Part shown: piece by piece, positions 56,683 through 64,000 of the stretch
How positions within the stretch are numbered: position 1 is the first letter of the stretch
Layout: the number at the start of each line of letters is the position of its first letter
Assembly (NCBI RefSeq): GCF_016820445.1
Contig: NZ_JADHDT010000002.1
Location: 310,001 to 374,000 of the forward strand
Source of the DNA: Sphingomonas beigongshangi
Lineage (GTDB): Bacteria; Pseudomonadota; Alphaproteobacteria; Sphingomonadales; Sphingomonadaceae
Length of the DNA stretch: 64,000 nucleotides
Direction of reading: 5' to 3'
Translations under genes and position numbers: made by a program
The notes under the pieces: generated by a model
Database searches by the model: none
Seen by the model: only the letters and a program-made list of their open reading frames with translations
What the model was told of the DNA's origin: nothing

Positions 56683-59097
56683 TCAATCCATCCGCATCGC
56701 TTCGGCGGCCAGCGCTTCCGCCTCGACGAGCAGCGCATCGTCGGCGCTGTTCGTCGCCACCCGCTCGCGCCCGATCAGCGTCAGGACCGGGACCGCAAGC
56801 GGCGTCACGCGGTCACGGTCGACGTGCAGCATCGTGTCGGCGGCGCGATCGAGCAGATCCGCGAGGCGTCCGACGTCGGTCATTCTCGCGCGCGCATCCT
56901 CCCACGCCGCCTGCAGCAGCAGATGGGTCGGCTCGTACTTACGCAGCACGTCGTAGATGAGGTCCGTGGAAAAGGTCACCTGCCGCCCGGTCTTGCGCTT
57001 GCCGGGATGCTGCCGCTCGACGAGGCCGCCGATCACGGCGACCTCGCGGAAGGCACGCTTGAGCAGATGGCTGCGCTCCACCCATTCGACGAATTCATGC
57101 TCGAGGATGTCGGGGCTGAACAATGCCGCCGGATCGGTGACCGGTTCGAGCCCGTAGGTCGCGATCGCATAGTCGTTGGCGACGAAGCCGAGCGGCTTGA
57201 GCCCCTGCGCCTCCATCCGCCGCGTTACCAGCATGCCGAGCGACTGGTGAGCGTTCCAGCCTTCGAAACTGTAGGCGACCATATAGTGTCGCCCCTCGCG
57301 CGGGAAGGTTTCGACGAGCAGCTGGCCCGGACGGGGGAGCGCGGACCGGCGCGCCTGCACCTCCAGCCATTCGCGGACATCGTCGGGAAAACGCGCCCAT
57401 TCGTCAGGTTCGGCAAGGAACGCGCGAACCCGATCCGCTAGATTCGTCGAGAGCGGCATGCGAGCACCGCCATAGGTTGGGATGCGCGCGGGCCGCGACG
57501 ATGCGCGGACGACGAGATCCTCCGTATCGATCCGCTCCACCTCCAGGCTGAGACCGGCGAAGAAGAACGTGTCCCCCGGTGTCAGCGTCGCGGCGAAGCC
57601 CTCCTCGACCTTGCCCAGGCTGCGGCCGTTCTTGAAGCGCACGGTCAGCATCGTCGCCTCGACGATGATGCCCGCGTTGAGTCGATGTTGCTGGACGAAC
57701 CGAGGATGGCTGACGCGCCAGGTGCCGTCCGCCTCCTCCGTCAGCCGCTTGAACCGATCATAGGCCTTGAGCGAATAACCACCGTCGCGAATGAAGCCGA
57801 GCACGCGGTCGAACGTCTCGTCGGGCAGCGCCGAATAGGGGGTTGCCCCGCGAACCTCGTCGAGCAGCGCGTCGCGGCGGAAGGGCGCGGCGCAGGCACA
57901 GGCCATGACGTGCTGCGCAAGCACGTCGAGGGCGCCGGGTCGAAAGGGATCGGCGTCGAGCGCACCCTCCTCCACGGCATCCAGCGCGGCCCGCGCCTCC
58001 AGATATTCGAAACGGTTGCCGGGGACGAGGATCGCTTCGGACGATTCGTCGAGCCGGTGGTTGGCGCGGCCGATGCGCTGGAGCAGACGGCTCGATCCCT
58101 TGGGAGCCCCCATCTGGATCACGCAGTCGACATCGCCCCAGTCGACGCCCAGATCGAGGCTGGCGGTGGCGACCAGCGCACGAAGCCGGCCCGACGCCAT
58201 CGCGCCTTCCACCTTTCGGCGCGCTTCGAGCGAGAGGCTGCCATGATGGACGCCGATCGGCAGACTGTCGGCATTCTCCTTCCAAAGGTCCTGGAAGATC
58301 AGCTCGGCGAGACTGCGCGTGTTGCAGAAGACGATCGTGGTGCGATGCGCCGCGATCTCCGTCATCACCTGGCTTGCGGCATAGCGCCCCGAATGGCCGC
58401 TCCATGGCACGCGCCCCTCGGGCAGGAGGATCGCGATGTTCGGGTCGGCGCCCGGCTCGCCGTGAACCAGGGAAACCTGGTCGATGTCGCCGTCGGGTGC
58501 CAGCCAGGCACGGTAGGCGTCGGGATCGGCGACCGTGGCCGACAGGGCGACGCGGCGGCAGCCGGGCGCAAGCCGTTGCAGCCGCGCCATGCACAACGAC
58601 AGCAGATCGCCTCTCTTGCCCGTGGCGAAGGCATGGACCTCGTCGACGACGATCGTCCGCAGTCCCTCGAACATCGTCGCCGCGTCGGGATAGCTGAGCA
58701 GCAGCGACAGCGATTCGGGCGTCGTCAGCAGGATCTGCGGCGGCCTCACGCGCTGGCGTGCCTTGCGGTCGGACGGCGTATCCCCGGTGCGGGTCTCGAC
58801 GCGGATGTCGAGGCCCATCTCGTCGATCGGCGTGACGAGGTTGCGCTGGATGTCGACGGCGAGCGCCTTCAACGGCGAGACGTAGAGCGTGTGCAGCCCC
58901 TCGCGCGGATGATCGATCAACTCGGCGAGCGTCGGCAGGAAACCCGCGAGCGTCTTGCCGGCACCGGTGGTCGCGACGAGCAGCGCATGACGCCCGGCTC
59001 GCCCTTCGCGCAGCATGTCGAGCTGGTGCCGCCGCGGCCGCCAGCCCCTGTCGGCAAACCAGCCGGCGAGCGGCGCGGGAAGGATGGGGTCGAGCAT
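56683..59097 (-). CDS. Ligase-associated DEXH-box DNA helicase (Lhr-like)
   Basis: 804 aa. Superfamily 2 helicase motifs: I VATTGAGKTLAGFLPTLAEL, Ia YVSPLKALAVDIQRN, II VDEVHAFATGKRG (DEVH), III ALSATVADPDAY, VI LQRIGRANHRLDESSEAIL. A large C-terminal Lhr-type region follows. This length and pattern fit the helicase that occurs with an MBL exonuclease, an ATP-dependent ligase and PdeM. Exonuclease gene is nearby (59416) on the other strand; the ligase is not. Confidence 0.92.
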   Translation of the reverse strand: MLDPILPAPLAGWFADRGWRPRRHQLDMLREGRAGRHALLVATTGAGKTLAGFLPTLAELIDHPREGLHTLYVSPLKALAVDIQRNLVTPIDEMGLDIRVETRTGDTPSDRKARQRVRPPQILLTTPESLSLLLSYPDAATMFEGLRTIVVDEVHAFATGKRGDLLSLCMARLQRLAPGCRRVALSATVADPDAYRAWLAPDGDIDQVSLVHGEPGADPNIAILLPEGRVPWSGHSGRYAASQVMTEIAAHRTTIVFCNTRSLAELIFQDLWKENADSLPIGVHHGSLSLEARRKVEGAMASGRLRALVATASLDLGVDWGDVDCVIQMGAPKGSSRLLQRIGRANHRLDESSEAILVPGNRFEYLEARAALDAVEEGALDADPFRPGALDVLAQHVMACACAAPFRRDALLDEVRGATPYSALPDETFDRVLGFIRDGGYSLKAYDRFKRLTEEADGTWRVSHPRFVQQHRLNAGIIVEATMLTVRFKNGRSLGKVEEGFAATLTPGDTFFFAGLSLEVERIDTEDLVVRASSRPARIPTYGGARMPLSTNLADRVRAFLAEPDEWARFPDDVREWLEVQARRSALPRPGQLLVETFPREGRHYMVAYSFEGWNAHQSLGMLVTRRMEAQGLKPLGFVANDYAIATYGLEPVTDPAALFSPDILEHEFVEWVERSHLLKRAFREVAVIGGLVERQHPGKRKTGRQVTFSTDLIYDVLRKYEPTHLLLQAAWEDARARMTDVGRLADLLDRAADTMLHVDRDRVTPLAVPVLTLIGRERVATNSADDALLVEAEALAAEAMRMD

Positions 59098-59158
59098 CCC
59101 GGCCTATGTAGGAAGCCGCACCCAGGTCGTCAGCCGGTCAGCCCCTGGCACGATCGGC

Positions 59159-59341
59159 TCAGGATCGCCGCCGATCCGCCTCTTCCGCGGCATAGACGTC
59201 GCGTGTCGCCTGTTCGGTACGTCCTTTGTCGGCGGCACTGGCGCGATTGCGAAACTTGGCGAAGGCGATCGCTAGACCCAGGATGACGAAGCCGCCGATC
59301 ACGACGAAGGCCCAGAGCCCGTCGGAGGGATTGTCGGCCAT
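59159..59341 (-). CDS. Small membrane protein, 60 aa, unknown
   Basis: From the ATG at 59341: MADNPSDGLWAFVVIGGFVI then LGLAIAFAKFRNRASAADKG and a charged tail. One transmembrane helix (about residues 9-29) with a basic cytoplasmic side (KFRNR). Lies between the helicase and the divergent exonuclease gene, 74 bp from the latter. This layout of one helix and a charged tail is seen in many conserved small proteins of alphaproteobacteria; I know no function. Confidence 0.7.
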   Translation of the reverse strand: MADNPSDGLWAFVVIGGFVILGLAIAFAKFRNRASAADKGRTEQATRDVYAAEEADRRRS

Positions 59342-59415
59342 TTGCACTCTCCCGAAACCGAGCGGGCTCAACGAGGCGATGCGGCGAATCGATCCGCTTG
59401 CGCGTAGAAGCGGGC

Positions 59416-60429
59416 ATGGCACGGCTCGGAGACTGGCTCGAACCCCATCCGCACGGGATCTACGTGCGGCCGGCGGATGCGTGGATCGATCCGTCGGAAC
59501 CGAGCGCGCGCGCCTTGGTGACGCATGGCCATGCCGATCACGCCCGCGGCGGCCACGGCATCGTCTGGGCGACGCCGGAAACGCTGGCGATCATGGAGGC
59601 GCGCTACGGCCCGCAGGCGGGTGCGCCGGTCGCGTATGGCGAGACGATCCGACTGTCCGACGGAAAGGGCGGCGAAGTCGATGTCGGCTTCGTGCCGGCG
59701 GGCCATGTGCTCGGCTCCGCGCAGATCGTGCTGGACCATCGCGGCGAGCGCGTCGTCGTATCGGGCGATTACAAGCGTCGGCCGGATCCGACCTGCACGC
59801 CCTTCCAGCCGGTGGCGTGCGATGTGTTCGTGACCGAGGCGACCTTCGCGCTGCCCGTGTTTCGCCACCCCGATACCGGCGACGAGATCGACAAGCTGCT
59901 GGAGCGCTTGCACGCCAATCCTGACCGCTGCGTGCTGGTCGGTGCCTATGCGCTGGGCAAGGCGCAGCGCGTCATCGCCGAGCTGCGCGCACGTGGGCAT
60001 GAGGCGCCGATTTACCTGCATGGAGCGTTGCAGCGCCTGTGCGACCTCTATGCCGAACACGGCGTTCGCCTAGGCGAATTGCGCCCCGTGGCCGATGCGA
60101 AGAAGGCGGACATGGCAGGCCATGTCGTGATGTGCCCGCCCGGCGCGCTCAACGACCGCTGGTCGCGGCGGTTGCCCGACCCGATCACCGCGATGGCGAG
60201 CGGCTGGATGCGGGTGCGGCAGCGCGCGCGACAGAAGAACGTCGAGCTGCCGCTGATCCTGTCGGACCACGCCGACTGGGACGAACTGACTCAAACGCTG
60301 ACCGAGATCGCGCCCCGCGAGGTCTGGGTGACGCACGGTCGCGAGGAGGCGCTGGTCCATTGGTGCGAGCAGCGCCAGATGAAGGCGCGCGCACTGGCGC
60401 TGGTGGGGTTCGAGGACGAGGACGACTAA
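59416..60429 (+). CDS. Ligase-associated DNA-repair exonuclease, MBL fold
   Basis: 337 aa from the ATG at 59416. Beta-lactamase/beta-CASP features: ALVTHGHADHARGGHGI (HxHxDH), VPAGHVLGSAQIVLDHRGER, VVSGDYKRRPDPTCTPFQ, VFVTEATFALPVFRHPD and a late LILSDHADWDELTQTL. It belongs to the SNM1/CPSF-like nucleases encoded next to ATP-dependent ligase and Lhr-type helicase. In the usual arrangement the ligase follows; here the next gene is an unrelated MarR-GNAT fusion. Confidence 0.9.
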   Translation: MARLGDWLEPHPHGIYVRPADAWIDPSEPSARALVTHGHADHARGGHGIVWATPETLAIMEARYGPQAGAPVAYGETIRLSDGKGGEVDVGFVPAGHVLGSAQIVLDHRGERVVVSGDYKRRPDPTCTPFQPVACDVFVTEATFALPVFRHPDTGDEIDKLLERLHANPDRCVLVGAYALGKAQRVIAELRARGHEAPIYLHGALQRLCDLYAEHGVRLGELRPVADAKKADMAGHVVMCPPGALNDRWSRRLPDPITAMASGWMRVRQRARQKNVELPLILSDHADWDELTQTLTEIAPREVWVTHGREEALVHWCEQRQMKARALALVGFEDEDD

Positions 60430-60446
60430 GCGGCTTGCAGGGAAAT

Positions 60447-60470
60447 ATGCACGCTTATATGCCCGTGCAT
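60447..60470 (+). promoter_or_regulatory. Candidate operator for the MarR-GNAT gene
   Basis: ATGCACG (60447-60453) and CGTGCAT (60464-60470) are perfect 7-bp inverted arms around an AT-rich centre (CTTATATGCC). It ends 22 bases before the ATG of the MarR-type gene. Size and position suit autoregulation by a MarR dimer. Confidence 0.6.
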
Positions 60471-60492
60471 GTAACTGTCGGGAGAGCCGGGA

Positions 60493-61440
60493 ATGGCGGG
60501 GGATGTCATCAGCGAGCGCGGGCTGCTGTTTCTCGGCAGTCGTATGCGACGGCTGGGCGAACGGATGCAGGCCGACGTCGCCCGGATTATCGAGCAGGCG
60601 GGACTGCCGCTCCAGCCCAGCCATTATCCGTTGCTCGTGACGCTGGCCCGCGAGGGGCCGATGACCATCGGGGCGATGGCACAGGCGCTGGGGCTCAGCC
60701 AGCCCGCCGTGACACGCAGCGTCGCGCGGCTTGCCGACCTCGGCCTGGTCGCGACGACCCGAATCCATCGCGACCAACGACACAAGACGGTCGCGCTCAC
60801 CGAACAGGCGCAGGCGGTGCTGGCGCAGTCCGCGGCGACCATCTGGCCACGGGTCGAGGCGGCGGTCGCGGAAGTGTGCGGCGACGGCGCTCCATCGCTG
60901 CTTGCGCTGCTGGCGCGGCTGGAGCGCGGACTCGACGCCGCCTCGCTCGACGAACGCGCGCCGTCGCTGACGGTGCTGCCGTTCTCCGACGATCTCGCGC
61001 CGGCCTTCCACGATATCAACGCGCAATGGATCGAGACGATGTTCACGCTCGAGCCGACCGATCGCGAGGTGCTGGAGAATCCGCGGGCGCGCATCATCGC
61101 GCCGGGCGGCGACATCCGATTCGTCGCGGCGGAGGGGCTGGGCGTCGTCGGGGCGTGCGCTCTGCAAAAGACCGGCGAGGGGCGCTTCGAATTGACCAAG
61201 ATGGGCGTGCTGCCCGAGGCGCGCGGCCGCAAGGCGGGCGAGTTCCTGCTGCGCGCGATGATCGCGCGGGCCAGGGAAATGGGCGCCGAAACCTTGTACC
61301 TACTGACCAATGCGCGCTGCGCGCCGGCGATCCACTTGTACGAGAAAGTCGGGTTTGCGCACGATGCCGACATCATGCGCGATCACGGGGCACGTTATGT
61401 CCGCTGCGACGTCGCGATGCGATACCGCTTTCCGGCATGA
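60493..61440 (+). CDS. MarR-type HTH fused to GNAT acetyltransferase
   Basis: 315 aa. Residues 1 to about 145 are a winged helix of MarR type (MTIGAMAQALGLSQPAVTRS, VARLADLGLVATTRIHRDQR). Residues about 160-315 are a GNAT domain (ELTKMGVLPEARGRKAGEFL, LYLLTNARCAPAIHLYEKVG). Such fusions occur widely in bacteria; ligand and acetyl acceptor are unknown. GGGAGAG precedes the ATG. Convergent with rpoN. Confidence 0.9.
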   Translation: MAGDVISERGLLFLGSRMRRLGERMQADVARIIEQAGLPLQPSHYPLLVTLAREGPMTIGAMAQALGLSQPAVTRSVARLADLGLVATTRIHRDQRHKTVALTEQAQAVLAQSAATIWPRVEAAVAEVCGDGAPSLLALLARLERGLDAASLDERAPSLTVLPFSDDLAPAFHDINAQWIETMFTLEPTDREVLENPRARIIAPGGDIRFVAAEGLGVVGACALQKTGEGRFELTKMGVLPEARGRKAGEFLLRAMIARAREMGAETLYLLTNARCAPAIHLYEKVGFAHDADIMRDHGARYVRCDVAMRYRFPA

Positions 61441-61459
61441 GCCAGCCCGCGAGGCGGGG

Positions 61460-62935
61460 TCAGCCTCCGAGTGCCTTGGCACGGCGGCGCTGGACGGAGC
61501 TGCCGATGCCCATCGCCTCGCGATATTTCGCCACGGTGCGGCGGGCGATGTCGAAGCCCTTGGCCTGGAGCAGCTCGACCAGCGTGTCGTCGGACAGGAT
61601 CTTCGCGCCCTCGTTCGCGATCAGCGCGCGGATCGCGCTCTTCACCGCCTCCGCCGACACGGCATCGCCGCCGTCCGCCGCCTGGATCGCGCTGGTGAAG
61701 AAGTACTTGAGTTCGAAGACGCCGCGCGCGCAGCTCAGATATTTGTTGCTGGTGACGCGGCTGACGGTCGATTCATGCATCTCGATCGCCTCGGCGACCT
61801 TGGCGAGCGTCAGCGGCCGGAGATGCGCGACGCCGTGCAGGAAGAACGCCTCCTGCTGCTTCACGATTTCGGCCGCGACCTTGATGATCGTGCGCTGGCG
61901 CTGATCGAGCGCCTTGATCAGCCAATTGGCCGAAGCGAGCGCGTCGGTCAGCCACGCCTTGGACGCCTTGTCCTGCGGGCCATGGGCCAGCTCGTGGTAA
62001 TAGCGCCGGTTGACCAGCACGCGCGGCAGCGTCGCGGCGTTGAGTTCGATGCCCCAGCCGTTCCTCGTCTTCTGCACGAAGAGGTCCGGAGTCACCGCGG
62101 GCGCGGGCTCGCCGCCGAAACGGCATCCGGGCTTGGGATCGTAGCTCCGCAGCTCGCGAATCATGTCCGCCATGTCCTCGTCGTCGACGCCGCACATGCG
62201 CTTGAGCCGCGCGATCTCGCCGCGCGCGAGCAGGTCGAGATTGTCGATCAGCCGCGCCATGCACGGGTCGTAACGGTCCGCCTCCTTCGCCTGGAGCGCG
62301 ATACATTCCGCCAGGTCGCGCGCGCCGACGCCGGTCGGATCGAGCGACTGGATCTGCGCGAGCACGCGCTCGACCCGGGCGCGGGGCGTGCCAAGCCGGT
62401 TCGCGACGTCGAGCAGCGGCACCGTGAGATAGCCGGCCTCGTCGAGCTGGTCGATCAGATGCTGCGCGATGAACCAGTCGGCGGCGTCGACCACCGCCCC
62501 CGCCTGCGCGAGGAGATGGTCGGCAAGGCTGATGTCGGCGGCAGCGAAGCTGTCGAGATCGGGAGCGTCCTCGCCACCGAGACCGCCCCCGCTGCCGCCG
62601 TTCATGGACAGCGCGCCGTCGAAGCCGCCGCCCCCGTCCGCCACGCTGTCCTGCTGGTGACTTTCGGTGGCATAGTCGACGTCGAGCGGGTCGGCCGCCG
62701 CCGCCCCGGTGACCAGTGCGTCGGCGCCCGCCGGCTCTTCCGCCTCGGGCCGTTCGGGGCGCACGATCTCGTCGGTCTGCGGCGCCTCGAGCAGCGGATT
62801 CTTCTCGATCTCCTCGGCGATGAACGCCTCGATCTCGAGGTTGGACAGCGCCAGCAGCTTGATCGCCTGCTGCAGCTGCGGCGTCATCACCAGCGACTGC
62901 GACTGGCGCAGGTCGAGGCGTGGCGCGAGGCTCAT
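61460..62935 (-). CDS. rpoN: RNA polymerase sigma-54 factor
   Basis: 491 aa from the ATG at 62935 (MSLAPRLDLRQSQSLVMTPQ). Region I is Gln/Leu-rich (QLQQAIKLLALSNLEIEAFI), region II acidic. The core-binding and HTH domains follow, and the RpoN box ARRTVAKYRE is at the C-terminus. It reads -24/-12 promoters together with AAA+ activators. Its targets in this window include the flgB promoter and probably the microprotein promoter. The frame is open upstream of 62935, but region I must start the protein. The usual downstream hpf and ptsN genes are not present here. Confidence 0.96.
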   Translation of the reverse strand: MSLAPRLDLRQSQSLVMTPQLQQAIKLLALSNLEIEAFIAEEIEKNPLLEAPQTDEIVRPERPEAEEPAGADALVTGAAAADPLDVDYATESHQQDSVADGGGGFDGALSMNGGSGGGLGGEDAPDLDSFAAADISLADHLLAQAGAVVDAADWFIAQHLIDQLDEAGYLTVPLLDVANRLGTPRARVERVLAQIQSLDPTGVGARDLAECIALQAKEADRYDPCMARLIDNLDLLARGEIARLKRMCGVDDEDMADMIRELRSYDPKPGCRFGGEPAPAVTPDLFVQKTRNGWGIELNAATLPRVLVNRRYYHELAHGPQDKASKAWLTDALASANWLIKALDQRQRTIIKVAAEIVKQQEAFFLHGVAHLRPLTLAKVAEAIEMHESTVSRVTSNKYLSCARGVFELKYFFTSAIQAADGGDAVSAEAVKSAIRALIANEGAKILSDDTLVELLQAKGFDIARRTVAKYREAMGIGSSVQRRRAKALGG

Positions 62936-63059
62936 GGCATGCCCGGCATCGGGTTGGGCCCGAAGGACATCGCGCCGCGCCCGGCATGGCCCCGCGCCTC
63001 CTGGCGGCTGGTCCCTCTGCCGACCGGAGAGGGGAAGGGGTACCGCCCTTCGCGCATGA

Positions 63060-63836
63060 CTAGAGCGAGAAACCCTCGCCCAGGTACAGGCGGCGCACAT
63101 TGGCGTCGGCGACGAGTTCCTCGGGGCTGCCGGTGAACAGCACCCGCCCGTCATAGATGATGTAGGCGCGATCGACGATGTCGAGCGTCTCGCGGACGTT
63201 GTGGTCGGTGATCAGCACGCCGATGTCGCGGCGCTTCAGGTCCTTCACCAGGTCGCGGATGTCGGCGATCGAGATCGGGTCGATGCCCGCGAACGGCTCG
63301 TCGAGCAGCATGATCGACGGTTCCGCCGCCAGCGCGCGCGCGATCTCCGCCCGCCGCCGCTCACCGCCCGACAGCGCCATCGCCGGCGCGGCGCGCAGGC
63401 GGGTGAGGCCGAATTCGTCGAGCAGCCGGTCGAGCTTGCGCGTGCGCTCCGCCGGGTCGGGCTCCGCGAGCTCGAGGACGGAGGAGATGTTCTTCTCGAT
63501 CGACATGCCGCGGAAGATGCTCGTCTCCTGCGGCAGATAGCCGAGGCCCAGGATCGCGCGGCGATACATCGGCAGGCGGGTGATATCCTCCCCGTCGAGC
63601 ATGATGCGGCCCGAATCGGGCTTCACCAGCCCCATCACCGAATAGAAGCAGGTCGTCTTGCCGGCGCCGTTCGGTCCGAGCAGGCCGATCACCTCGCCGC
63701 GGTCGACGCTGACCGACACGTCGGTGAGCACGACGCGCTTGTCGTAGGATTTGGCGATCGACACGACCTGAAGGCCGCGCGACGTCGGTGCCTCGTGGAT
63801 CGCCCCGGCGGCGTGAAGGTCGGAAACGGCGTCCAT
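63060..63836 (-). CDS. lptB: LptB, LPS-export ABC transporter ATPase
   Basis: 258 aa. ABC ATPase motifs: Walker A GLLGPNGAGKTTCFYSVMGL, Q-loop GYLPQETSIFRGM, signature LSGGERRRAEIARALA, Walker B IMLLDEPFAGIDPISI, H-loop ITDHNVRETLDI. The text following each motif is that of LptB rather than LivF. It powers extraction of LPS by LptFG. It lies 124 bases upstream of rpoN on the same strand, the common proteobacterial order. The remaining 164 bases to the window end hold no supported gene; the expected lptA may lie beyond. Confidence 0.95.
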   Translation of the reverse strand: MDAVSDLHAAGAIHEAPTSRGLQVVSIAKSYDKRVVLTDVSVSVDRGEVIGLLGPNGAGKTTCFYSVMGLVKPDSGRIMLDGEDITRLPMYRRAILGLGYLPQETSIFRGMSIEKNISSVLELAEPDPAERTRKLDRLLDEFGLTRLRAAPAMALSGGERRRAEIARALAAEPSIMLLDEPFAGIDPISIADIRDLVKDLKRRDIGVLITDHNVRETLDIVDRAYIIYDGRVLFTGSPEELVADANVRRLYLGEGFSL

Positions 63837-64000
63837 CGTCCTTACATCCTCGTCGCTTTACCGCGCATGCCGATCGCTTGGCAGGATTCGTGCATGCCCT
63901 GACGCGTCGGTGGCCGTCATGACCCGTTAAGCGTCGGGAGGAAAGCCCCCGCGTGTGCCGATGCGGACGAAACGCGGCGGCATTCCGATCGATCGCCGCT

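Noticed and set aside
63837..64000. Partial lptA at the window end
   Set aside because: A minus-strand frame ends with RIGTRGGFPPDA near 63926, but nothing in these residues identifies LptA.

Overview
The window is high-GC DNA that reads as the chromosome of a flagellated alphaproteobacterium, most likely a sphingomonad (Sphingomonas or a close relative). Support: a flgBCDEFGHIJKL operon with a divergent flgA group, a short FlgJ without muramidase, a MucR/Ros regulator, the plsX-fabH-ihfA-merR string next to rpmF, a TonB receptor paired with a spinster-like MFS carrier, and dispersed GTCATCCCGGC palindromes. I see no rRNA, CRISPR array, transposase or prophage. The organism assignment is an inference from gene content.

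Layout. 0-13.4 kb is a flagellar locus. On the minus strand lie a probable flgN start, flgM (with a sigma-28-type promoter), flgA and a divergent second MotA/MotB-like pair. On the plus strand lie flgB to flgL, then the main motA-motB and a strong terminator. The divergent flgB/motA-like intergenic region holds two sigma-54-type promoters facing away from each other, with two CTTGCCG-N5-CGGCAAG palindromes 20 bp apart between them, which looks like a shared enhancer. 13.5-22.2 kb holds mucR, tRNA-Leu(CAG), an SDR-like protein, uppP, and gltD-gltB behind an AT-rich promoter with a perfect 10-bp inverted repeat. 22.4-32.4 kb holds a secreted M20 peptidase, kup, pdeM, a COG4705-like membrane protein, msrA, an aspartate aminotransferase, a fused PabB-PabC enzyme and an MBL hydrolase. 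A 788-bp stretch without genes follows. 33.2-36.3 kb is rpmF-plsX-fabH-ihfA-merR. 36.3-40.9 kb is a tetR / TonB-receptor / MFS module with an operator placed inside the receptor promoter.

41-50.8 kb holds an AsmA-like protein, rpmI-rplT, a GIY-YIG nuclease gene coupled to pheS, pheT, an aldose-epimerase-like gene and prfC, with REP-like palindromes between several of them. 50.8-56.5 kb holds hisN, a peroxiredoxin, a GGDEF protein, two tiny membrane-type ORFs (36 and 28 codons) behind a very good sigma-54 promoter, a PEBP-family protein, a lipoprotein, a DUF1810 protein, csaA and a GST. 56.6-64 kb holds the ligase-associated helicase and exonuclease (but no ligase), a MarR-GNAT fusion, rpoN and lptB.

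How it fits together: rpoN at the right end encodes the sigma factor expected to read the flagellar promoters at the left end and the microprotein promoter at 53.5 kb. The strongest candidates for something undescribed are the sigma-54-driven microprotein pair at 53.5-53.8 kb, the bidirectional flagellar enhancer at 2.2 kb, and the paralogous short stator pair co-transcribed with flgA.
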